Source of the DNA: Microbacterium lacus
GTDB taxonomy: Bacteria; Actinomycetota; Actinomycetes; Actinomycetales; Microbacteriaceae
Length of the DNA: 64,000 bases
Direction of reading: 5' to 3'
Assembly: GCF_002812805.1 (NCBI RefSeq)
Contig: NZ_NMUM01000005.1
Location: 310,001 to 374,000 of the forward strand
Shown: one piece after another, positions 46,297 through 55,039 of the stretch
How the letters are laid out: each line of letters starts with the position of its first letter
How positions within the stretch are numbered: the first letter of the stretch is position 1
Program-made: the position numbers and the translations under genes
The notes under the pieces: model-generated
Databases searched by the model: none
Seen by the model: the letters and a program-made list of their open reading frames with translations, nothing else
What the model was told of the DNA's origin: nothing

Positions 46297-47994
46297 ATGA
46301 GCCAGGCAGTCTCCCCGATCCCCGACCTTCGCGCCCACGCGTCGCCCGATGCCGCGCCGTGGTGGCGCCAGGCCGTGGTCTACCAGGTCTATCCGCGCAG
46401 TTTCGCGGACACGGATGGGAACGGCCTCGGCGATATCGCGGGAATCACATCCCGCGCCGACTATCTCGACGAACTCGGGGTGGATGCCGTGTGGCTGAGC
46501 CCGTTCTATCCGTCGGCGCTGGCAGACGGTGGGTACGACGTCGCGGACTATCGGGACGTCGATCCGAAGCTCGGCACCCTCGCCGACTTCGACGAGATGG
46601 TGGCCACGCTGCACGCACGGGGCATTCGCGTCGTCGTGGACATCGTGCCGAACCACACGTCCGACCTGCACGAGTGGTTCCAGGAGGCGCTGCTCGCCGA
46701 GCCCGGTTCGCCCGCGCGAGAGCGCTACATCTTCCGCGAGGGGACGGGACCGGATGGCTCGCTTCCCCCGAGCGACTGGGTTTCAGCCTTCGGGGGGCCG
46801 GCCTGGGAGCGTGTGCCCGACGGTCAGTGGTACCTGCATCACTTCGCGGTCGAGCAGCCGGACCTCAACTGGTCGAACCCGGAGGTGCGCGCCGACTTCG
46901 TGCAGACACTGCGGTTTTGGTCCGATCGCGGGGTCGATGGATTCCGGATCGATGTTGCCCACATGCTCACGAAGGACCTCGCCGAGGTGCTGCCGTCTCA
47001 GGCCGAACTGGACGCGATGCCTCGGGACGGACAGCACCCCACGATCGACCGGGACGACGTGCACGAGGTATACGCCGAATGGCGCACGGTCTTCGACTCG
47101 TATGACCCCCCGCGAACCGCTGTCGCCGAGGCGTGGGTCGATCGGGTGAGGGTTCCGCTGTATGCCCGTTCGGAGAGCCTGGGCCAGGCTTTCAACTTCG
47201 ACCTGCTCGAGGCTGACTTCGATGCGTCGCAGTTTCGCGAGATCGTGACCGCGAACCTCGAGCTGGCCGGGGCTTCGGGATCGTCGAGCACCTGGGTGCT
47301 GTCGAATCACGACGTCGTTCGCCACGCGACCCGATACGGACTGCCGGATGCCGAGCGGGGTGCCGACGGGCGCCCGAGCCGCAAGCACGGGCAGGAATGG
47401 CTCCTTTCGGGCGGGCGAGAGCCCGAACTCGACCGCGAACGCGGCGAACGACGCGCTCGCGCGGCGACGCTGTTCGTGCTGGGGTTGCCCGGCTCGGCCT
47501 ACCTGTATCAGGGCGAAGAACTCGGTCTGCACGAGGTCGCCGAGATCGAGGACGGTCAGCGCCAGGACCCGACGTTCTTCCGCAGCCCCGGGTTCGACCT
47601 CGGACGGGACGGATGCCGCGTGCCACTGCCGTGGGAGGCATGCGGTCCGTCCTTCGGATTCGGGTCGGGCGAAGCACACCTGCCACAGCCGGAATGGATG
47701 GGGGAATATGCGGTCGATCGCCAGATCGATGACCGCGAGTCGACCCTCACCCTCTACCGTCGTGCTCTTGCCGTGCGCACGGACATTCAGGCGAGCGAGA
47801 GCCTCGACTGGATCGAGACCGGGCGCGCCGATGTGCTGCGCTTCGCCCGGCCGAACGGCTGGCAGGTCGTGACGAACTTCGGAGACGAGCCGTACGTGCT
47901 CGATGCCGCGGGGTTGTCGGTTGTGCTCGCGAGCGATCCGAACGCGACGCCCGACGTCGTCGCTCCGGCTTCGACGGTGTGGCTCGCGCCCTAG
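46297..47994 (+). CDS. GH13 alpha-glucosidase (oligo-1,6-glucosidase-like)
   Basis: 565 aa, no signal peptide, so it acts in the cytoplasm on imported sugars. The catalytic residues are D219 (GFRIDVAH), E278 (VAEAW) and D339 (SNHDVV). WWRQAVVYQVYPRSFAD opens the TIM barrel, and QPDLNWSNPEVR is typical of the GH13 alpha-glucosidase subgroups. Start at ATG 46297 with AAAGGA. As the last gene of the ABC operon it links uptake to hydrolysis. Bond specificity (alpha-1,4 or alpha-1,6, or sucrose-like) cannot be fixed. Confidence 0.93.
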   Translation: MSQAVSPIPDLRAHASPDAAPWWRQAVVYQVYPRSFADTDGNGLGDIAGITSRADYLDELGVDAVWLSPFYPSALADGGYDVADYRDVDPKLGTLADFDEMVATLHARGIRVVVDIVPNHTSDLHEWFQEALLAEPGSPARERYIFREGTGPDGSLPPSDWVSAFGGPAWERVPDGQWYLHHFAVEQPDLNWSNPEVRADFVQTLRFWSDRGVDGFRIDVAHMLTKDLAEVLPSQAELDAMPRDGQHPTIDRDDVHEVYAEWRTVFDSYDPPRTAVAEAWVDRVRVPLYARSESLGQAFNFDLLEADFDASQFREIVTANLELAGASGSSSTWVLSNHDVVRHATRYGLPDAERGADGRPSRKHGQEWLLSGGREPELDRERGERRARAATLFVLGLPGSAYLYQGEELGLHEVAEIEDGQRQDPTFFRSPGFDLGRDGCRVPLPWEACGPSFGFGSGEAHLPQPEWMGEYAVDRQIDDRESTLTLYRRALAVRTDIQASESLDWIETGRADVLRFARPNGWQVVTNFGDEPYVLDAAGLSVVLASDPNATPDVVAPASTVWLAP

Positions 47995-48006
47995 AGAACC
48001 CGCGGG

Positions 48007-49317
48007 TCACTCGAAGTACGTGCGGATCGCGTCGGCCTCCTCGGTGAGCGTCTCTTCCGAAATCAGGTCGGATGCCTCGGACTGCAGCAGCGCCGTCCAG
48101 ACATCCAAGACCGCCGTCGCCTTCCCGGAGTCGACAAGCGTCTCGGTGAGTTCGGTCTTGGCGTCTTCGACGAGCGCCGCGAAGGTCTCGTTCTCGAGGA
48201 ACCGCTCCGACAGGATGTTGCCGCCAGCACCGCCAGCACCGCCACCAGCGCCGCCGCCGCCGGCGGCACCGCGCGCGCCCTGGGCAACAGGGCGGTCTGC
48301 GCCCTGATCACCCCCGCCCCTGAAGCCCGAATTGCGCACACCGAAGGTCAGGTTGAGGTCCCAGGTCACGACGCTCATCAGGCCCGTGTCGGCGTCGTAG
48401 TACAGGTACGAGTTGTTGCCCGGGCCATCGATGTCGTCGTAGTTGTCGACGAGCTCTTGGAAGGCCAGGTATGTCGCGAACGCTTCGACATCGAGATGCT
48501 GTGACAGCTCGGCCGCGAATGTCGCGTCGTCGGCCTCGTTGATGAATTGCAGGAAGTCGATGAGCGGTGTCAGGTCGCTCTCGCCCGCCTCCTGGTCGAA
48601 GACATCCGTGTAGGCGTCGGGGTCTTCGCCGCGGTAGCTGTAGTCGCCGCCGGTCTCGGCCTTGTACAGCCCGCCCGACGTGGTTCCGTACTCCTGCTCG
48701 AGCCAGCCGTCCGACGGTTTCTGCACCGCCAGGCGCAGCTGCGCGGTACCGCCGTTGACGGTGAAGCGCGTGGCCGTGGCGTTCTCGGTCGCGAGTCCGG
48801 TCTCATCCAGCAGCGTCAACGCGACGGCCTCGTTGAGTGAGGACGCCGACACATTGCCGCGGATCACGATGTCGGTCTCTCCGTTGAGCGTCTGCCCGTC
48901 GACGAATTTGTCAAGACGGATGATCCACGGGAGCGTCGCCGGATCGGCGTCGGTCGAAACACCCCGAAGGGTTGAGTTGCCTTTCAGCTTCAGACCCACG
49001 CTTTCGTAGGTGACTCCATCGATCGTGACGGACGCTTCGATCCAGACCTTCTCTCCCGTGTCGAGATACTCCTGGATGGCGTCGCTGATCGTCGTTTCGT
49101 CGACCTCGAGCGACACGTCGTGGAGGCTCGAGGCATCCCAGAGGGCAGCTGTCGACACATCGGTGTCCACCGAGGCTTCCGTTGACGTCGACGAGGTCGT
49201 CGTCGAAGACGAGGTTGTCGTCGCGGCGCTGCATGAGGCGAGCGCGAGACTTCCGGAGAGCACGACGGCCGCGGCGATCAGTGCGGTGCGGCGGGGCAGG
49301 CGAGAGGTGGCGTCCAT
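48007..49317 (-). CDS. CotH-like kinase-family lipoprotein
   Basis: 436 aa. Spore-coat CotH of Bacillus is an atypical protein kinase; relatives occur on many cell surfaces. The lipobox LASC places the anchor at Cys29, followed by a Ser/Thr-rich linker. The domain has VGLKLKGNSTLRG near 108-120, IIRLDKF near 132, DIVIRGN near 149, and the likely metal segment NNSYLYYDADTG...VVTWDLNLTFG. A Gly/Ala-rich loop then interrupts the sequence (GARGAAGGGGAGGGAGGAGG). Divergent from the phosphodiester glycosidase gene by 144 bp. Confidence 0.88.
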   Translation of the reverse strand: MDATSRLPRRTALIAAAVVLSGSLALASCSAATTTSSSTTTSSTSTEASVDTDVSTAALWDASSLHDVSLEVDETTISDAIQEYLDTGEKVWIEASVTIDGVTYESVGLKLKGNSTLRGVSTDADPATLPWIIRLDKFVDGQTLNGETDIVIRGNVSASSLNEAVALTLLDETGLATENATATRFTVNGGTAQLRLAVQKPSDGWLEQEYGTTSGGLYKAETGGDYSYRGEDPDAYTDVFDQEAGESDLTPLIDFLQFINEADDATFAAELSQHLDVEAFATYLAFQELVDNYDDIDGPGNNSYLYYDADTGLMSVVTWDLNLTFGVRNSGFRGGGDQGADRPVAQGARGAAGGGGAGGGAGGAGGNILSERFLENETFAALVEDAKTELTETLVDSGKATAVLDVWTALLQSEASDLISEETLTEEADAIRTYFE

Positions 49318-49461
49318 GCAGATATGACAGCGGCTGTTGATGTGGCTTCCGTCAGCGAAGGTGATGAACGAGTTATGGGTCCCGGTATCAGGGCGCCGTA
49401 CATCATCGACGCATAGGGAGCGAATAGAGCTGGCCAAGAGTCCCCGGATACTTCTGGGCTC

Positions 49462-50454
49462 ATGAAACCTTCACGATCCGAAAACCGCCGCCGGCGACTC
49501 AGCCGGAAGACGCGGACCATCATCATCTCGTCGGCCTTGGCGGTCGTGCTCGTCCTCGGTGGCGGCGCGGCCTGGGCCGCCGATCGATTCTTGATCGCGC
49601 ATGTCGAGATCTCCGACGTATCGGCATACGAGGCGGCCCAGACCTCGACGGACGCGACCGAGACCGACACGACGGATGCCGGAACGGTCACACTCACGGA
49701 CACGGCGTACAGCGACGGCGAGACGAGCGTGACGATCTCGACGGTCGTCACGGGCACCGGCGACGACACGGTGACGTACTACGTCGCGGATGTGGTGCTC
49801 GGCGACGCGACCGACCTGCGATCCGCGTTCGCCAACAACCAGTTCGGGGAGAACATCACCGAAACGACCAGCGGGATCGCGGAAGACAATGACGCGGTCT
49901 TCGCGATCAACGGTGACTACTACGGGTTCCGTAACACGGGCATCGTGATCCGCAATGGCGTCGTCTACCGTGACGAGCCTGCCCGAGAGGGCCTCGTGTT
50001 CTACACGGACGGCACCATTTCGGTGTACGACGAGACCACGACCACGGCCGATGAGCTCCTCGCCGACGGCGCCTGGAACACCCTGAGCTTCGGTCCGGCG
50101 ATCGTGTCCGACGGGGCGGTCATCGAGGGCATCGAAGACGTCGAGATCGACACGAACTTCGGCAATCACTCCATTCAAGGAGAGCAGCCCCGCACGGCGG
50201 TCGGCGTCATCGATGACAACCACCTCGTGTTCGTCGTCGTTGACGGACGCGACGCGGGTTACAGCCGTGGCGTCACGCTGACAGAGCTCGCCGACATCAT
50301 GCTCTCGCTCGGCGCGACGACCGCGTACAACCTCGACGGTGGGGGCTCATCGACGATGTACTTCAACGGCGAGGTCCTCAATCAGCCATCCAACGGTGGC
50401 GAGCGCGGCACCAGCGACATCCTGTACGTGGCCGGCTCCGACGGGACCGAGTGA
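49462..50454 (+). CDS. Membrane-anchored phosphodiester glycosidase (NAGPA domain)
   Basis: 330 aa. The family includes the human uncovering enzyme, which removes GlcNAc from a GlcNAc-1-phosphodiester, and bacterial relatives of unknown substrate. A single N-terminal hydrophobic segment at about 20-40 serves as signal or anchor, followed by a Thr/Asp-rich linker. The domain holds AINGDYYGFRNTGIVIRNG, RTAVGVIDDNHLVFVVVDGR and YNLDGGGSSTMYFNG, all conserved. It leads four genes in one direction; the next gene starts 5 bp after its stop. Confidence 0.9.
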   Translation: MKPSRSENRRRRLSRKTRTIIISSALAVVLVLGGGAAWAADRFLIAHVEISDVSAYEAAQTSTDATETDTTDAGTVTLTDTAYSDGETSVTISTVVTGTGDDTVTYYVADVVLGDATDLRSAFANNQFGENITETTSGIAEDNDAVFAINGDYYGFRNTGIVIRNGVVYRDEPAREGLVFYTDGTISVYDETTTTADELLADGAWNTLSFGPAIVSDGAVIEGIEDVEIDTNFGNHSIQGEQPRTAVGVIDDNHLVFVVVDGRDAGYSRGVTLTELADIMLSLGATTAYNLDGGGSSTMYFNGEVLNQPSNGGERGTSDILYVAGSDGTE

Positions 50455-50458
50455 CGAC

Positions 50459-51613
50459 ATGATCGTGGTCATCCCCGCCTATGAACCAGGCCACGCTCTC
50501 GTCCGCGTCGTGCAAGGGCTGCTCCTCGAGCGTCCGTGTCTCGAGCTGTTCGTCGTCGACGACGGCAGCGGGCCGCGCTATGCGCCTATCTTCGATGCCG
50601 TTCGAGCCGCGGGCGGTGTGGTCCTGTCGCATCCCCGCAACCGAGGGAAGGGCGTGGCCCTGAAGAGCGTGTTCCGTCATCTGCTGAACATCGGGGCATC
50701 GGGACCGATCGTCACGGCGGACGCCGACGGCCAGCACCGGGTCGATGACATTCTGCGTGTCGCCGACGCGGTCACCGCGGGCGACGATCGCACGATGGTG
50801 CTCGGATGCCGCGGCTTCACCGGCCCGGTACCCCTGCGCAGCCGTCTGGGCAATGCGGCATCGCGTGTGCTCTTTCGTCTCGGTGCCGGCTGGTCGTTGA
50901 GCGACACGCAGACCGGACTGAGGGGCATCCCGGATGCCATGTTGCCGTGGATCCTCGATCAGGTGGGGGAGAGGTTCGAGTACGAGCAGAACGTCCTTCT
51001 CCGGCTGCACGAGGCCGGATGGCGTGTCCGCGAGCTATCGATCGCGACCGTCTACGAACCGCACAATCCGACGAGTCACTTCCGTCCCGTGGTCGACTCG
51101 CTGCGAGTCTTCGTCCCGCTCGTGTGGTTCGCCGGGTCCTCTTTCCTGGCGTTCCTGCTCGACACCGTCGCGCTCGTGGTGTTCGTCTCGATCACGGGGC
51201 TGCTGATCCCGTCCGTGATCGCCGCGCGGCTACTGAGCGCGACGGTGAACTTCGCGATGAACCGCAGGGTCGTCTTCCGTGCCCAGAGCGGACGACGCGC
51301 CCTCTGGCGCCAAGGGGTCCGCTATGGGCTGCTCGCGACAGCTCTGCTGGCGTCGAACGTTGTGTGGATGTCCTTCCTGACTGACGCAGGTCTGCCGCTT
51401 CTCCTCGCCAAGGTCATCACCGAGGGGATCCTCTTCGTGACCGCCTACCAGGCACAGCGAACATTCGTCTTCGCGGCGGGTCGTGCTCGCTCCGGCGAGA
51501 AGGCAGCACCCGACGACGAAGACAACAACGGAGCAGAGGCGCCGCATAACAAACGCATAGCACCCATTGTTCGGATGGAAGAAGACCCACACCTGGCAGG
51601 GAGAACCTCATGA
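50459..51613 (+). CDS. GT2 glycosyltransferase fused to GtrA-like membrane domain
   Basis: 384 aa. The N-terminal GT-A domain (about 1-220) has VIPAYEPG, the VVDDGSG motif, ADADGQH as the metal-binding DxD-like site and TQTGLRGIP, as in dolichyl/undecaprenyl-phosphate mannose- or glucosyltransferases. The C-terminal part has four hydrophobic segments typical of GtrA flippases (about 225-335). A single polypeptide may thus make and flip a polyprenyl-phosphate sugar. It overlaps the DUF4956 gene by 4 nt. Confidence 0.9.
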   Translation: MIVVIPAYEPGHALVRVVQGLLLERPCLELFVVDDGSGPRYAPIFDAVRAAGGVVLSHPRNRGKGVALKSVFRHLLNIGASGPIVTADADGQHRVDDILRVADAVTAGDDRTMVLGCRGFTGPVPLRSRLGNAASRVLFRLGAGWSLSDTQTGLRGIPDAMLPWILDQVGERFEYEQNVLLRLHEAGWRVRELSIATVYEPHNPTSHFRPVVDSLRVFVPLVWFAGSSFLAFLLDTVALVVFVSITGLLIPSVIAARLLSATVNFAMNRRVVFRAQSGRRALWRQGVRYGLLATALLASNVVWMSFLTDAGLPLLLAKVITEGILFVTAYQAQRTFVFAAGRARSGEKAAPDDEDNNGAEAPHNKRIAPIVRMEEDPHLAGRTS

Positions 51614-52236
51614 CCACCTCGACGATCGTCCTCATCGGCATCGACCTCATCGCCGCGCTCCTCTTGAGCCTCGGCATCTACTATCGCCGGCACCGCCGCC
51701 GCGACCTCGTCGTCGCGTTCCTCGGCGTCAACGTCGGTGTGCTGGCCGTCGCCTCCGTGCTCGGCACAGCCGAGGTGGCCCTGGGTCTCGGGCTCGGACT
51801 GTTCGGCGTGCTGTCGATCATCCGCCTGCGCTCGTCCGAGATCTCGCAGCGCGAGGTCGCTTACTATTTCGCGGCCCTGGCGATCGGGCTGATCTGTGGT
51901 CTGCCGCAGAGCACTCCGTGGTTCGCCGGGACCCTCGTCGTGCTGATCCTCGTCGTGATGTGGGGTGCGGACCACCCGGCCTTGTTCGCTCGAAGCAGGC
52001 ATCAGATCGTCGACGTCGACCGCGCCATCACCGACGAAGATGCGCTGCGCGCCGAGCTCGAGCAGCGTTTGGAATGCACCGTGACATCGCTGACCGTGCA
52101 GCGACTCGACCTCGTGAACGACACGACCACCGTCGATGTGCGGTTTCGTCGCGACGCCGTCCGCAGGGCACCGCGACGTTCCCCAGGGCGGACGTTCGCC
52201 GACGCGCCGGCCGCAGAGTCCCTGGCGGTGCGCTGA
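51610..52236 (+). CDS. DUF4956 membrane protein
   Basis: 208 aa. Four hydrophobic segments lie in the first 120 residues (IDLIAALLLSLGIYY, LGVNVGVLAVASVLG, LGLGLFGVLSIIRLRS, and two close ones near 84-116). A soluble C-terminal domain (about 125-190) has a ferredoxin-like alternation. The LSIIRLRSSEISQREVAYYF block is the family core. DUF4956 proteins recur next to VTC-domain and CotH proteins, as here; the function is unknown. ATGA with the glycosyltransferase and TGATG with the VTC gene. Confidence 0.9.
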   Translation: MTTSTIVLIGIDLIAALLLSLGIYYRRHRRRDLVVAFLGVNVGVLAVASVLGTAEVALGLGLGLFGVLSIIRLRSSEISQREVAYYFAALAIGLICGLPQSTPWFAGTLVVLILVVMWGADHPALFARSRHQIVDVDRAITDEDALRAELEQRLECTVTSLTVQRLDLVNDTTTVDVRFRRDAVRRAPRRSPGRTFADAPAAESLAVR

Positions 52237-52994
52237 TGCCCGGCGCCGACGCCCTGGCCCGTTTCGAGGCGATCGGACTGGATGATCTGGTGGCCGAGGC
52301 CTCCCTCATGACCCGCGTGGATCGCAAGTACGTCGTGCCGCGGGCAGAACTGCCGGCCGTGCTCGGGCACCTGAACGAGCAGACACGTGTTCTCGAGATC
52401 GATGGCGAGCGGCGCTTCGGCTATCACTCGGTCTACTTCGACACCCCCGATCTGCTGAGCTTTCGGATGGCCGCGCATCCGCGGCGGCGTCGGTTCAAGG
52501 TCCGGACGCGCCGGTACACCGATGTCGGGACCGCGTTTCTCGAGATCAAGACCCGGGGCGCGCGCGGCGCGACGGTCAAGGAGCGCACCGAGTACCCGCC
52601 CTCGGCCGCCGATCTGTTGACCAGAGGTGCGCGGACGGATGTCGCGTCGGCCCTCGCGGCCGTGGGTGTGGAACCCGGCCGGGTCACGGAGCTCGGCCCG
52701 ATCCTCGCCACGCGGTATCGCCGCGCGACGCTACTTGCCGCCGATGCGGTCGCCCGGGCGACGGTCGACACCGACCTCGAATGGATCGAGGCCGACGGCC
52801 GCGCCCTTCGACTGCCTCACCTCGCGATCGTCGAGACCAAATCCGGGTCCGCGGCATCGGATGTCGACCGACTGCTCTGGCGGCTGGGGCACCGCCCGAC
52901 CTCGGTCAGCAAGTACGCGACGGGTCTGGCGGCGCTCCGTCCAGAGCTGCCGCGGAATCGCTGGGCACGGCTATTGCGTGATTCCTTCGCCTGA
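52236..52994 (+). CDS. VTC-domain protein (polyphosphate polymerase-like)
   Basis: 252 aa. The VTC catalytic domain is a triphosphate tunnel that makes polyphosphate from ATP in yeast Vtc4. Tunnel residues are visible: VDRKY at 28-32, the Arg cluster RRRRFKVRTRR at 83-93, EIKTR at 103-107, ETKSG at 200-204 and SKYATG at 225-230. There is no membrane segment, so it probably works with the coupled DUF4956 protein. Polyphosphate synthesis by this enzyme is an inference; related tunnel enzymes hydrolyse triphosphates instead. Confidence 0.88.
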   Translation: MPGADALARFEAIGLDDLVAEASLMTRVDRKYVVPRAELPAVLGHLNEQTRVLEIDGERRFGYHSVYFDTPDLLSFRMAAHPRRRRFKVRTRRYTDVGTAFLEIKTRGARGATVKERTEYPPSAADLLTRGARTDVASALAAVGVEPGRVTELGPILATRYRRATLLAADAVARATVDTDLEWIEADGRALRLPHLAIVETKSGSAASDVDRLLWRLGHRPTSVSKYATGLAALRPELPRNRWARLLRDSFA

Positions 52995-53035
52995 TCCTCG
53001 CGACCGCCACCTTGTCGGCTGCGACTAACCCGGGG

Positions 53036-53965
53036 TCAGCCGGCGACGATTCCCTGCCAGATACCCGCCGCCCAGCCGAGCTGTGCGGGTCCGCATCCAC
53101 CCGATGCCTGCGTTGCGCCGCGAGTGGCGGCCATGCAGTTGGCGAGCAGCTCGGGGTTCTTGTTGAACAAGGTTTGGTACGAGGGCGACGCGGTCATCTG
53201 CTTCCACACGCGGAACTGATACTGATGCGCGAGTTCGTGCGTCATGCCCCAGACCTTCGTCACGTAGGGCCAGTTGGCGACCGCGGACGACACCATGATC
53301 GTCCCGTTGCTGCTCGCACACGCGGGAGCCGTCACCCCGCCGCAATTGCCGTCGTATTCGACGAGCGCATAGCCTCCGCCGCCGACGTTGTTCAGGATCG
53401 CGCGCATCTCGGCGAACCATCCGGCGCTGCCACCCCCTGTCGAGGGCGACGAACTCGTTCCGCGAGTCACGGGAGCGGAGTATGACCGCGCTGCTGCCTC
53501 GGCGGCCTTCCGGCGTAACTCAGCCTCGTAGGCCTTGACCTTCGCGTCGACCTCGCTCGTCGCGCGCTGGACGGCTGCGGTCGGTTCGGCATAAGTCCCG
53601 GCGTCGGCGGGCGCCGCCGTCACGGTGGCCTGCGCGTCCAGGGCGGCCTGGCGTTGCGAGTCCACATCCACCTTGTTCGCGGCCGTGTCGAGGGCGGTCC
53701 GGAGGGCAGCGATCGCCTCGACGAAGGTGACCCGCGCGGCCGCCGCTTCGGACAGAGCGGATGCTTCGGTGTTCTCTTCGTCGATCGTTGTGCGCAGCGC
53801 AGTCAATGATGCCTCGGCATCCGTGATCTGCGTTTCGAGAGCGAGCATCCGTGACTCGCGGACGTCGGCCACGGCATTCAGCTCGGCGACTTTGATCGTT
53901 CCGAGCGTGATCGTGAAGACCGCGATGCCCGACACCACGATCAGCGTCCAGGACGAGGCCCTCAC
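53036..53965 (-). CDS. Secreted coiled-coil protein with HELAH metallopeptidase motif
   Basis: 309 aa; no named family recognised. One N-terminal hydrophobic segment (about 7-24), then a long Ala/Glu-rich coiled coil to about 165, a Ser/Gly linker, and a C-terminal domain with H243-E-L-A-H247, an HExxH zincin motif, within WGMTHELAHQYQF. Four to five cysteines (CGG, PACAS, NCMAA, GGCG) suggest extracytoplasmic disulfides. It is likely a cell-surface protease or lysozyme-like hydrolase. It overlaps the preceding coiled-coil gene by 4 nt. Confidence 0.8.
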   Translation of the reverse strand: MRASSWTLIVVSGIAVFTITLGTIKVAELNAVADVRESRMLALETQITDAEASLTALRTTIDEENTEASALSEAAAARVTFVEAIAALRTALDTAANKVDVDSQRQAALDAQATVTAAPADAGTYAEPTAAVQRATSEVDAKVKAYEAELRRKAAEAAARSYSAPVTRGTSSSPSTGGGSAGWFAEMRAILNNVGGGGYALVEYDGNCGGVTAPACASSNGTIMVSSAVANWPYVTKVWGMTHELAHQYQFRVWKQMTASPSYQTLFNKNPELLANCMAATRGATQASGGCGPAQLGWAAGIWQGIVAG

Positions 53966-54312
53966 TCGAGAAACCCCTCCGTCGAACCCAGTGCGGCCCG
54001 CGCGTCGTCGTTCTGCGCCCGCCGTTCGGCTGCGCGAGCGGTGAGTTCGTCGACCTGTTCGAGGTGATCCTGGAGGCGCAACTGCAGCAGGGTGATGCGC
54101 TCATCGAGCTCGACCAGACGTGCTTCCGCCCGCGTCTGAGCCGTAACCCCGATCCCGAACGCCGCGAGTGTGCACACGACGGCGACACTCGTGAGCAGCG
54201 CGACAAGTCGACGACGCCGTGCGCCGGCCCGTTCACGCCGGGGTTCGCGGTCGTCCGGGCGAGTGGACGGGGACGTCTGCGCTGGGCGCCTGTCCTTCGT
54301 CTGCTGGAACAC
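53962..54312 (-). CDS. Single-span coiled-coil membrane protein
   Basis: 116 aa; family not recognised. GTG 54312 is backed by a very strong GAGGAGGGG site. A basic, Arg/Pro-rich cytoplasmic N-terminus (1-35), one membrane segment (36-58) and a coiled coil with regular leucines (about 62-100) resemble the layout of FtsB/FtsL-type proteins. Its stop overlaps the HELAH gene (ATGA), so the two probably act together through their coiled coils. Confidence 0.78.
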   Translation of the reverse strand: MFQQTKDRRPAQTSPSTRPDDREPRRERAGARRRRLVALLTSVAVVCTLAAFGIGVTAQTRAEARLVELDERITLLQLRLQDHLEQVDELTARAAERRAQNDDARAALGSTEGFLE

Positions 54313-54429
54313 GATTCCCCTCCTCGTGACCTCTTCTTGCCCCTGATCCACCGGATTTCGCCGGTCGATGCTCCCCGATCCGGATTCTAGGTCGGACAAT
54401 GGCGGGAATCGGGGAGGCGCGGCGGCTCG

Positions 54430-54490
54430 CCACGAGACTCGAACTCGCAACGTTTGTCCGGCGCGCTTACCGAGCAACCGCGCGGCGGTT
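54430..54490 (-). other. tRNA-like remnant
   Basis: On the minus strand a T-arm-like GCGAGTTCGAGTCTCGT and a D-arm-like GCTCGGTAAGCGC are present, but no anticodon stem or matching 5' acceptor strand can be drawn. It may be a decayed or truncated tRNA copy in the divergent promoter region, or chance. Confidence 0.25.
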
Positions 54491-54505
54491 CGAGAAGATT
54501 TCGAC

Positions 54506-55039
54506 GTGGCGACAGGCTCCGTACAACGCGCGCTCGGCGTCGTTGTGTTGACGGCGGTCGTCACGGCGATGCTGGGCGTGGCCGTCGTCGCTCTGCTGCC
54601 CCCGATCTGGGTCGCGGCCACGACGCTCGTCGCGGAAGAAGACATGACGACCACGATTCGTGGGGAGCGTGTCGAGGCATCCGTGCCCGTGCCTGCCGGG
54701 TGGGCGATGCGGCCCACGTTCGCCGATGAGTCCCGGGTGACACTCACGAGCCCTGACGGTCGGATGCAGGTCGATCTGGCCGTCCGCGATGCGGGTGACC
54801 CCGTCGTGACCCTCGGGGACATCGCCCCGCGACCGCTCGATGCCCTCAGCCGCGAGCGAACGGTCGCGGGCCAAGAACTGCTGCACGCCAACACCGCGGA
54901 CGGCGAACTCATCGTCGGCGTCGTCGTGTCGGGCGACGCCCTGCTGACTTTCGTGTCGGGTCCGCGTCAGGGGTACGACGCCGAACTCGCCGAACTCCTC
55001 GCCGAGATCGACGTGAGTCAGATCGGGGTGACCGGGTGA
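54506..55039 (+). CDS. Single-span membrane protein of unknown function
   Basis: 177 aa; not recognised. GTG 54506 is chosen because upstream reading lacks a ribosome site and looks non-coding. One hydrophobic segment at about 9-33 (VVVLTAVVTAMLGVAVVALL) is followed by an extracytoplasmic domain with SPDGRMQVDLAVRD and YDAELAELLAEIDVS, which looks like a small alpha/beta fold. Its stop overlaps the NodB deacetylase gene (GTGA), so both should be translated together and act in the envelope. Confidence 0.75.
   Translation: MATGSVQRALGVVVLTAVVTAMLGVAVVALLPPIWVAATTLVAEEDMTTTIRGERVEASVPVPAGWAMRPTFADESRVTLTSPDGRMQVDLAVRDAGDPVVTLGDIAPRPLDALSRERTVAGQELLHANTADGELIVGVVVSGDALLTFVSGPRQGYDAELAELLAEIDVSQIGVTG

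Noticed and set aside
54368..54505. N-terminal extension of the 177-aa membrane protein
   Set aside because: No ribosome binding site, and it reads through the tRNA-like sequence; GTG 54506 starts just before the membrane segment.
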